This document shows, one piece after another, positions 22,733-34,100 of a DNA stretch of 64,000 nt. The stretch spans positions 13,826,366 to 13,890,365 of the forward strand of contig CM028886.1 of NCBI GenBank assembly GCA_016801885.1, given 5' to 3'. The notes beneath the pieces were generated by a model, which was not told where the DNA came from, searched no databases, and saw only the letters and a list, made by a program, of their open reading frames with translations. A program made the translations under genes and the position numbers. The stretch comes from Toxotes chatareus. Its lineage: Eukaryota > Chordata > Actinopteri > Toxotidae. Positions within the stretch are counted from its first letter, which is position 1; the number at the start of each line of letters is the position of its first letter.

Positions 22733-24475
22733 ATGAGCAGCTCAGAGGAGGTGTCCTGGATTTCCTGGTTTTGTGGACTGAGAGGGAATGAATTCTTCTG
22801 TGAGGTTAGTCTCCTGGATTATTTTCATTCTTAAACTGGGATTTGAGAGTGGAGATTGCAAAGCCTCTTTTCTGGGCTGAGCTCTGTGAGAACACCTTGT
22901 AATTTTTACACGTTTTTCTTTTGTTGTTGTTGTTATTTGCCTTGGTTCAGAGGAAACATTTAATCTCAACTGTATCTTTATTTTTGAAACGATAGATAAA
23001 TATTCTTGGGCTGGCACTTCCTGTGTAACAGTATATATTTTACACTTTTTAATTGCCATAAACACATACTTGAAAGGGCAACTAGGTTTCATGCATATAA
23101 TGCTTTTCCTTGTCAGTAATGATGTGTTCAATTTGATGGTCTTACATTGAGACTTATAAGTCAAAGTTACCTGTTACAGTCACGTCCCTCTGATGTTTCC
23201 TGCTAATCTGATCCGCTGAGGCTTCTCACTCTAAAAGCACCTTGGGGAGACACGTGAAAGGAAAAGCACTTAAAATAAAAATACTAGGAATATTGTGATC
23301 AATGTTGGCAGTCCAACTCTAATTTTAACTCCTTGCGTTCATCTAAGTAATCCTGTTAAGCTCTTAAGTAAATCTTCCTCCTCTCTGTGCTGTGCCAGTG
23401 TGCTGTTGCAAGCGTAATTAATGCAATTAATTGCCATTCATTGTCTTGTACTGCTGTGTTACAGGTTGATGAGGACTACATACAGGACAAATTTAACCTG
23501 ACAGGTTTAAATGAGCAGGTGCCTCATTATCGCCAGGCTCTGGACATGATTCTCGACCTGGAGCCAGGTAAGACTCCGAAGGAAGTAGCCTTCATGTGAA
23601 ATTAGATAAAGCAGTGACAATGATTCAGCTGCCTGAGTTGTTTTTAATTGACAGATGAGGAACTTGAAGACAACCCGAACCAGAGCGACTTGATAGAGCA
23701 GGCAGCAGAGATGCTCTATGGGCTAATACATGCACGTTACATCCTCACAAACAGAGGCATTGCACAGATGGTAGGCAGCTACTTAATAACTTCAAATTCT
23801 TACGTGCTCCATGACAAGAATCGCCTGTGATTTCTAAATGTGTTGCTTTCCCTAGCTGGAAAAGTATCAACAAGGGGATTTTGGTTATTGCCCCAGAGTC
23901 TATTGTGAGAATCAGCCAATGCTTCCTATTGGTAAGTCTGATTTTTCTTAAATTTCACATTTAACAAATTCTCCCTTACACAACAACCGTGCTGCACCTG
24001 TGACTTTGTCAGTGGTTATGAAGACAAACTCCTTCATCATTTACCTCTTGTCCTGATGTAGGTTTGTCAGACATCCCAGGGGAAGCGATGGTGAAGCTTT
24101 ATTGCCCAAAGTGCATGGACGTGTACACCCCTAAATCCTCCAGACACCACCACACAGATGGAGCCTATTTTGGAACAGGGTTCCCCCACATGCTGTTCAT
24201 GGTGCACCCAGAGTATCGTCCAAAGCGACCCGCCAACCAGTTTGTGCCAAGGTTTGTTTGACTTGACTCTGTCATTTATCATTAGCATTAACATTAACTG
24301 ACATTAGCTAACACATTTGGCCACATCATATACTTTTGTTAATGTGTTTTTAATGTTTTAATTTGTTTTTTCTATTTATTTTAGGCTATATGGTTTCAAG
24401 ATTCACCCAATGGCTTATCAACTTCAACTTCAGGCTGCATCAAGTTTCAAGAGCCCGGTTAAGACAATTCGTTAG
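22733..24475 (+). CDS. csnk2b: Casein kinase 2 regulatory subunit beta
   Basis: The regulatory subunit of the constitutive Ser/Thr kinase CK2. It dimerises through a zinc finger and docks the two catalytic alpha subunits in cytoplasm and nucleus. Six coding exons: 22733-22804, 23465-23567, 23655-23770, 23856-23931, 24062-24251, 24385-24475, giving exactly 215 aa, the family's conserved length. Seen in order: N-terminal MSSSEEVSW autophosphorylation site, acidic loop ([15 protein letters not shown]), zinc-binding pairs C109PRVYC114 and C137PKC140, and [20 protein letters not shown]. The sequence is almost identical to the mammalian protein in every exon. It is convergent with the EPB41-type gene on the other strand. 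Confidence 0.98.
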
Positions 24476-24555
24476 TATTCTGCTTGGACAAAGACAGTGG
24501 ACTCAAAAGACTTTGTCATTTACTACTTGTTTGAAGCAGTGGATTATATATTACA

Positions 24556-24561
24556 AATAAA
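24556..24561 (+). terminator. Poly(A) signal of CSNK2B
   Basis: AATAAA lies 81 bp after the stop codon and is the first such hexamer downstream. Confidence 0.7.
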
Positions 24562-27087
24562 TGCCTGTACAAACTCACCGCTGTGTTGATAAACGCCTTT
24601 ATCTGTCATTTAGTGAAACAGTGTTACAGTTGAGCAAGTTAGTTTTTTGTATATTAAACATTTATTCTTATTATTATTCTTCAGGAGATTGATCCTTAAT
24701 TGATGTCAGTTAATCTTTTCTCATTAAGAAAAAAAAGTGGCTTTAACTCTGAAACTGAAAATGAAGACTACAGTTTGCTTTGTGGCTTAATTGCAGGTGA
24801 TTGAATGTAATGGGAAATCTTGCCACCAGCCCGACAGTTTTGCCTTATCACTGCAATGATAGAGTCATTCAGTATTTCAGTTGAAATTAAATTGCATCAA
24901 ATCATATTAACTTGTGCTACAGAACAAATGCTGGAATGTTCATTAGACTTTATTCTGTTAAGATCAAGGATTTTTATTTGAAGATAGCAATATTTATAAA
25001 TGTAAGGAGGTGCTATTTCCAAGAAACAATGAATATGAAATTACAGACAGGAAGTAAGAGCTCATGTTTAAAATGGACCTATGCTTGATTTCACTTTTAT
25101 TTTTACCGTCCAGTTTCCTTGAAATTCAGTGGTTATGTTTGTGCTTGAGTGAAACAGTTTTTTCCTGATAATTCCATATTTGTAGTTTCATCTTGTTTAC
25201 ATGAATGGTATAGCTAATTTAGACAGATGTGAGACCTTTTCCCCTCAAGAGCTTGGTGTTGATTGACAATGCAGCAACATCCACTATGAAACAAGTGAAT
25301 GGCATTAAATATTTATTTCCTACCAAGATCTCGTTCATGTGTGCTTCACACATACACAGCCCGCCAAAATGCAAAATAATGCGTATTTTATTTTTTTCAT
25401 AAAAAGACAGGGTTAAGTCACAAAGCAACAATATTTTCCAATGTCTAAAAACTATTTTTCTTTGTGTGAAATTCTACCTTTTCTTCCTGGAGAGTTTGCT
25501 GCTGTTGTCCATGTCGCTACAATAGCAATGGCTTCTTTTTGGGTTAAAAAAAAGTTTGCTAACAAACATGCTATCTAAAAGGGATTCTTATATTTTAAGT
25601 TTTTTCTCCTCTATGGAAAGGTAAAGGAAAACAGCAAGTGAGAGAGCATTCTACTTAGACTATATGGTAAAAAGGCTTTACAAACTTGGTTGATAATGAA
25701 TGCAATATTTAACATTGTGACATCTTTAGTGGAAGCCTGGAAACAAGCTTGTGTTGAAACATCACAGTACATCAAATCACATGAAACATCTTCCTACTTT
25801 ACAAATAAATTACTGTATAGTAGAACATGTAAAAAAGACAACTTGTGCTCCTATGAGAGAAAAGCCACATATACTGGGACAGCTGCCTTCACCTCTTACA
25901 CGCGTGGTTACTGTGACAAACAAGCTTTTATATTAACTGACCTCACTTGGCTGAACATAAAGGTACCTTTAAAGTAGGGGTGGATATACATATATGGACA
26001 TTCCTCGTACAATCATATGGAGGTCTGTACTTACAAAGAATATCAAAACCTGAGATGAACAGACCAAAGCTTGTAAAACGTTTATCAACCAAATATATTT
26101 GAAGCAATTATGTCGTCTATGCTACTGAATAAAACACAGGGCTGAGGGAAGCACTCCGTTGTCATGTAATTTGTGAAAGGTTTGATAAACTTGGTGGACT
26201 ACGAGAGGAAACGAATAAGAATGATTCAGGGGTGTCAGGCAAGACAGGTAAGGTCTTAATTAGAGACTCAAAATTCAGTAAACAGCACAATGGTAACCTA
26301 CAATTTCAGCAGATGGATATGAATAACTTAAAAACCTCAATTTATACAAACACTATAAAAGCATTAATTCTATAAAATAGAGAAATATTTCAAAATAGAT
26401 CAATTTTTAATTCAAACTTTACAACAATGTGTAGGCTACCGGTTCTTGGCAGGTTGGGAAAGAAAAGATTTAGGTTTTTGTTTTTGTACCTGAGCAGTGA
26501 ACAAAGCCAAACAAACTTGAAATTTGAGCACAGAATATCTTTGTTCACATATTGATCCGAGGTATGTCATTTCATTCCTGAATTAAATAGACAAGTAAAC
26601 AACAACAAAAACAAGAGTTCCCTTGAATGTAGTCTTAACGTTCCCCTAGCAGCACCAAGGGAATAAATGCTGATAATGGCGTCTAAACTAGAATGGAAAC
26701 AGTGCATTTGTATAAAATTAACAAAGTAAAAACCACTAGGAAAATAAAAGCATTTAAAAGCAAACGTAGCTGAGATCGCTTAACTGAAAATGCTGTGTTT
26801 TAACCAATAAAAGTGTATTCGCTTAGCTTTTCAAACACCAGGATAAGCATTTAATCAAAACTCAAGATGTGCGCAGTCCTCCCTTCAACTACAATGAACA
26901 GCTCAGCTGATAAAAAAAAAAAGCTAGCATTTATCTACTTGGTTATCACATTACGAGCAGATTTATGAGAGATTTCTTTTTAGATATGTGTGTGTAGGTA
27001 GAGCTGGTCAGTGTGTGTTGATTGCTGCACTCTGATAAAGGGGTGTCAGGTGGAGAGTCAAAGGAATTAATGAAGGTGGTGATTCAG
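24562..27087. other. Convergent 3' region between CSNK2B (+) and the EPB41-type gene (-)
   Basis: About 2.5 kb, AT-rich. It probably contains the long 3' UTR of the - strand gene. I searched the - strand for the classical 4.1 tail (AIKEAKEQHPDMSVTKVVV-like) and did not find it. Short + strand frames near 25690-25977 show no domain. Confidence 0.55.
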
Positions 27088-28169
27088 TTACAATGCTGAT
27101 GCTCCGCCATGTTTCTCCTGCAAGAAAGACATTAAGTGTACTTATATTTGCTTGAACTGTCAAAATAATTTGACACTTTGGGAAATAAACTTTCTTGCCA
27201 AGAGTTAGATGAGAAGACTGAGACCACTCTTTTGTCCTTTAAATATGAAGCTACAGCTAGCAGCAGATTAGCTTAGTTTAGCATAACGACTCGAAGCAGG
27301 AGAACAGCTAGTCTGCCTCCAGAAAGTCATTGCTCACAGCCAAGGAAGTCTGGCACAAAATCTAAACTACAAATTGTCATTTTCATGCTATGATATTTGC
27401 ACATAGGTGTTTCCCCGTTTCCAGTATTTATGCTAAGCTAAGATGACCTTATCCTGGCTGTAGCATCCAACAAGAGAGCAAATAACTGTATTTCTTATAT
27501 TCTGTCCATTCCTACTTTGTGTCATGGGAAGAGGGTTTGTACCTTATCTTGGTCGATGTCAGAGTCTGCAGTTATGACAATCCTCTTCTCCACACGAGTC
27601 TCTGAAGATCCACTTTTCACTACCTGTCAGAGGGAATAAAAAATATAACTTGAGAACCATATAAAATGAAATAAAGCTGAAAGGGCAAGAGCAGGATTTG
27701 TCCCGCTGACCTTTGAGATGTGAGTGGTAGTGGTGGTGACTGTGGTGCCACTAGTGGCCTCCGAAGTAATGGTCTTGGAGCTGGACACAGTTGTGCCGTC
27801 TTTGTCCTCGTCTGTCCCATCAACTGTCACCTGTGATAAAACACCAAAGAAAAGGTAGACTAAATAATCATTTTAGATTATGTGACCCTGAGCTGCAGCC
27901 AGAGAAGGTGCTGTGCTGCCTCATGAACCATTTTGGAGCTCCTGGCCTGGTCCTCCCAGACCTGCTTAGAGGCAGCTTGCGCTGCCATCTCCTCCATGCA
28001 ATATAACTGAGACAGATCTGGGCCGAGCAGGTGCTGGAGCCCCTACCTTTGAAGACTCATAGGTGAAGGTCTTGGTCGGGACGATAGGAACCTCTGTGGT
28101 GGAGATGCCAGTGGGTAAGGAGTTGGAGACAGCTGTGATGGTGACTGTCTGGGTCTGCACCAGAGGGGG
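27088..28169 (-). other. epb41: 4.1 C-terminal domain exons and unusual terminal exon
   Basis: Exons 28047-28169, 27711-27830, 27543-27623 and 27088-27117. They read PPLVQTQTVTITAVSNSLPT, TEVPIVPTKTFTYESSK, SSSKTITSEATSGTTVTTTT and SETRVEKRIVITADSDIDQD, matching the family's C-terminal domain (partner NuMA and others in 4.1R). The last exon adds only EKHGGASAL and a TAA. The usual conserved tail after VITGD-DIDHDQ is replaced. Confidence 0.8.
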
Positions 28170-31100
28170 CTGTGGATGGGAGCATATATAGCTCCATGAG
28201 TGGCTGTTTAACCAGACACTTCGCACCTCACAGCAACCAGTTTATTTCACACCATGCATTCCCTTCTATGCCATTGCTGTGTGGATCGATTTTCACCGCA
28301 ACAGCCCTTTCTTCTCACCAAATTTGTTTTGATTAAGATTTTTGGAAACAACAACCTTGTTATTTCCCTTCCCACCACCAACTATTACAGAAGGGAAAAG
28401 GAAATGGAAAATATCAAGCTATAAGTGGGTTGGAAAGATGATGAAAGTCAATGCGCCAGAAACGTTTTGTGGCAGAGTAGAATGTGCTAGTGTTAAAACG
28501 ACCCATCACCATAGTTGAGAACTTAGCACACCACTGTGCAACACATCTGCAGCAACCAGAGATACATTTGATTATGATGAGCATAATTCACACCACACTG
28601 ATGCTCCCTTTACAGATTCACAAGTTTGATGTACTGGTGTTGCAAAGGAGTGAGAAAGTGTGGCAGTCTTTAAATCATACAGAGGCCAAGCAGAGACAGA
28701 ATCAGCATCACCCTGAGGGAGTCAGGAGGCTACCTGGAAGCAGCGTATGACCTGTGGACCATCGCTCCTGAAATAGGAGGCTGGGGAAGATCCAACTATC
28801 CTCCCAGAGCACTCCGACACTCCGGGATATGATCCTTCTTCCTCCTGGGTCTCATCTAAAGCTTTACAATAGGGTTCGAGGGAGGAAGGCAACTGCACCA
28901 TCTCCACCTCTATGATGGGCACCAAGGAGGTCTCAAAAACTACAACCTCGTCTTGATCACATGACTCTTCCTCAGCAGGTGCACCGTGGGCTTCGGCACC
29001 ATCAGGCTCACTCTTGTGGCACACAGTGGGCCTGGGTATGCCTGACAAGCCCAGACTGCTGCTGGTTTCCTCATGTGCAGTCTCTGAACCATTGCATAGG
29101 GAACTAATGCACACACTCTAAAAAAGACAAAACACAGTCACTATGTGATCATGGGTGGGTGAAGTATTTCCTACCAACATAACAGCAAGCCAGATTTACA
29201 AAGATTATAAATATGTATGCATGCAAGGTAAAAATATGCAACTATGCATAGATATGTACAAATGTTATCCATTTTATGAGGCACTACACCACTATAGGAA
29301 GACAGTGGTGGTCTAATCAACACTGTTTTAATGCAACAGCAATGACATGTTAACAAAACATACTGCAGGCCATGTGCAGCATGATGGCCGCAATCTACCC
29401 TTTTCCATACAACACATACTACTGTAGATGACCAAATAAAATGGATACTGAACACAGGTTTAGCTGCATATTGAATATTTCATCAATGAATTATAATTTA
29501 GTGTGAGTCAAAATGAAATGGATATTTTTCTTTTGTTTGAATCTTCATTCAAGAGGGAGGGATTACGCAAATGACACTATTAGTACAGCCTGGACTTAGA
29601 CATAATATAGTTGAATTTAAAGAAAATCTGAATTTTAAATGACAAAATCTACGCTCCTTTGAAAGGAACAAACAGTCATCTGTGCTGTATATGGAATGCC
29701 TTTTATTCTTTGGTTCAAAGTTGATTGTCAAAAAGTCATGCAACAAGAAATGTCTTGAAGTTGCTACATACTTCCTTTCCAAATACTGGTGAAGGACAAA
29801 GAGGTTAATAAGTATTACAATTAAGCTGCCTCGGGGTCTCCCACCACAGGAGACACTATATTGTGATAAAGAATATTCCCAGTAACCAGATTGAAATGCA
29901 AGTCTCCCATTAATGTTTTCCAGTGCTTACTTCATGTGTGCTCTGGAAAAGTATATATATCCCAAAAAATCACATCACAGTGATCAGCTTATCCAAAGAT
30001 AACTGACAATATAAATGCACCTCAAAATGTGTATAAAAGCAGACTCAAAGTGATGTGGTCAGACATTAAAAACCAGATAACAGTCAGGTAATATTAGTTG
30101 ATTGGTTGGGTTCTTTAAAGTCCAAACAATATCACAGAAAATGCAAAAGAGTAGTGGGTTGATTGTCATTTTCAGTCCTTATCAGTCTTTGGAGAACTCT
30201 TCTGTTTCTGACTGGAGAAATCAGCGAAACTGTGCTGCAGTGGGAAACAGAAGGAATGAAAGTCTTTTTTCCACAGGGGCCAGAGAAAAAACACAAGGGG
30301 AGCAGCTTCTCAAGTGGAGCAGAAATGAGAGATGAAGAATGCTACAGTGAAGTTGCAGGAGGCAAAGGAAGGAGGAGGAAGGAGAAGAGAAAGCTAGAGG
30401 TTGATGGGTAGATGGACTAGGTGCGGTCTCCACGGGGTCACACTCACACCTGTGTGGGGTTTCCGCAGGGTCGAGACGGCCCCTCAGCTGCGTTTGGAGT
30501 AGAAGTCTAGCAGGGGGCCGCGCGGGAGGCGGATGACAAACTGAGGGGGGGAGGAGGAGGAGGAGGAGGAGTGGGGAAGAGAGATGAGAGGGAGGAATTT
30601 TGAAATGTCTGCAATGACCGACAGTGAACTGTAAAAGCCACAGCTGGGCAGTAACTGATTTTTAAAAAATATAAAATTTTGATCTAATAGCACACCAGAA
30701 GTGTTTAACAGAAATATTATTTTGATAGCAATTTTTGCTGTCCAGAGCATGGAAATGTTATTGGCACATGCATTTTAACATGCATACTTTTGTATTTCCA
30801 TGTCCTACATTCCACTTCAGACTGAAAAGACAGATGGTCATCCACACTTGTAGTAATTAAAAAAAAAGGAATTTTATAGTTTTTGAGAGAGGAACTATCT
30901 CAGTTAGACAAGGTTAGTTGAGCCTGTCTAGCCAGAATGAGCTTGGGTCTCTAGTCTGAGGATGTTAAATTGGCTCAGATGTCGTATGTGATGTGTGTGT
31001 GTGTGTCTAGCAGGACCAGATCTGCTGCTGTGTGTCAATCTCGCAAGCCGACATTTTGTGCTGTCAATAAATACAATCTACTTTCTTCACAGTAGGGGCC

Positions 31101-34100
31101 TTAGTCTTAGTCCTATAATATACATTTACCCTCAGTGAAAGACTAATTAGCTTGTAAAACTGAGCATAGACAATGTGTGTCCACTCCATTAGGCAGACAA
31201 CATTTGACCACTGTCATATTTTTAACTGCTTCTGCCAAATGCTTTGTACGTTTGCTCCGATTCATTTCCTCACTGCAGGCTCTGAGGTGATTTCTTTGCT
31301 TTGATTTCAGTGCAACCCTAACGCATCCTGACAATATGATATACTTTGGGGGTATTAATCTCCAAGTGTAAAAGTGCTTCATGTCTGGAGCAGTTATTAT
31401 GCACTTGAATTAATGTTTCCCTGAAAGGCATGCAAAATGAACCTCGATAGATCATACTTTTTATTCATGAGACAGCAGATCAACTCAACTGGGATTGTGT
31501 TTCTGGTCCACTTAAAAGCTTTCATGTGATCATTCTAACTGCAAATTAACTATTAGTGTAACGATAATTATATCAGTTTCATACTGGAATCCTTTACTAT
31601 AAGGAGAATGGGGCAAAAACTGCTGATACAACTGTGAATGAGACCTCATCTCTTTACAGAAAAACAAGCAAGACTTATGAGAAAGTAGCAGCCAAAAAAA
31701 TGTTAAAGCAGCGTGAAAAGAAAGTGCGCAAAAAAAAAAAAAAAGGTTTTAACTGCAGAATGAAAGCTTAACAATGAAGGAAGGGCAGAGGAGAGGGAGA
31801 AAAAGCAAATTCTGCTCACGGTCAGAACGTGCAAATATTCCAGAGAGTGGTCATCTCTGAGTCATGCAGGACATTTTCAAAGTCCAGTTTGTCAGTCATG
31901 CAGTATGAACGTGTCAGGGCTCAGAGGCATCCAAGGTGAGTTCTCAGAGGATTAAACATGTTCCATATCACCTCACCCACATCAGTTTTTTAGGTGAAAG
32001 AACAAAAGTACAGACCCTATTCAACAAATCAAACCGCATTCTTCATACACATGCATGTGTCACATACCACATGCTATTGTCCTGAATAGGTCCGTACATG
32101 CACGCACAATCCATTATACTCAAACTGCCCGAGAACCAAGAATGACAACTAGAAGAGCCTGATCCCCTCTTGTATCATTTTCTTTTGTTTGAATATATTC
32201 ATCATGTAAAAAAAAGGGGGGAGCTATTATTCAATGTTTAAATTCACAATTCAATGTTTAAAATTACACAAATGTTTTAAGCAGAAAAACACAGGATGTT
32301 CGCTAGAATTTCAGGTTCTTCTGTTCCATTACACATCCATGCACACTGCTCACATTAGTGCAGTGATGTTTTCCACTCAAGTACCTCTGAATATGCAGAG
32401 CCATGGAAAACAGAAGTGGTGAGGCAAATTTATGCAACCAAGTCAGTTCAGGAATCGATCATCTTAATGAGTTCATTCATTTGAAAATTCATTTATTGGC
32501 ACAAATTGCCTCCGATTCCTGAACTGGCAGACTTCAGCTAAACCAACTATTTAGCTGCAGGTGTTTTTTTGAAAACTTACCCCATCTGCGCTGGGCAGAG
32601 GTTGACCATTGATACCCAGGGTGCGGAACGGAGAGTGTGTGGATAGGCGCTTGTCCCACTCACTGGGCCTGGGCTCCGGGACGGCTTCCATGAAGTTCTT
32701 CTTCAGCTTACTGATGCTGGCATGGTGCCTGAGCAGATCCTCCTGAGGTTTACTGAACTCCTATACGGAGAAAATTTGAGAGGGGAAAGACAGCGTGGTG
32801 ATGCGGCACATGAAGAGGGTCACAGGAAATTTGGCAGGGACAAGTGGAGGAAGGAAACAGGAAGGGGAGTAAAAGTATGAAGTGAGGATAAGGTAGGGAA
32901 GGTAGTGGATGGGGAGGGAAAGGATAGATGAAGGATATGTTCGTAGTTGGGAGAGAGGGAGAGATTAACAAACAGGAGAGAATAAAGAAAAAAGTTAGAT
33001 TATGTTACTTTCCTTCAGCACATTTGTTGACTTATTGTTGATTAAATAAATAAGCAGAAGCAGGGTTAATTGATGATTCTAAACAAACATAAATTACATA
33101 AATTATGATTAACTATGAGGATTCTTGATAGATTATAAGCGACTCCTTTTCAAAATGTAAATTAAGTCTGACAGCTGATTGATGAGGCCAGACTTATAAA
33201 GAGAGATTCATAGAGAACAGGTTCGGTGGAGATTCAGAGGAGTCCGTGCTATGATTTATCAAAGTTGATTATCACTTGGTGTTCTGGGTGGGTAGAAGCT
33301 ATTAACTACACAACACAGCATTAAGAATCTATTTCATAGCATTAGGCTTGCAATGAAACACATCGTGAAAACAGGCTGCAAATCATAGAGCGGAAAAGGT
33401 GATGGTAGCAGACACGGCACAAGTTGTCAAAGATAAAGCCTCAGTATAAATGGAAACCCGTTCATTTAACACAAATGAACAAAAGCAACAGTAGCAGCAC
33501 TGATCTGGCAACATTTAGCATCAAGTTGATCTTTATGGAAAACTGCAAGATACTGACAACCATCTTACCAAACATACTGCAGACAGTGTTCTTAACTGTT
33601 ATTCATGAGTTCTTGTGGTGCTAAAGAACAACTTAATGGTAAGTGTTTCTCCAAAACGTCATTCCTTTCATACATAACAGCCAAATGTGTAATTATTTTG
33701 ATTTTCACTTCTACGGTCAACAGATTTCATTTGTATAATTGCTGAGAAAGTGCAATGTGTTACTGGCAAGTTAGAAAATGAAATGGAGGAAGAAAAAGCA
33801 GAAGCACGAACAGGAGAATACTGATGATCTAGAAAAAAATATATACTATACAAAAATGGAGCAGCTTGTGGATCCTGGCTTGAAGAACTAAAACTTAGAA
33901 AAGCTCTTGCTGTCTGTGATTTGCTTAGGCCTTAGCACATCAACCTTCTCCCAGGGCTGATCTTCAGGGACAGTTTACAGATGCTATGGAGTGCAGCATC
34001 CTTAATAGGTTTTTTTTTGTAAACCAATGCAAATGTAAGAGTCCTGACCACAACCCAGTAAAATTATTTGTTGTAAGTTCAACAGCAGTCTCCTGAAACA

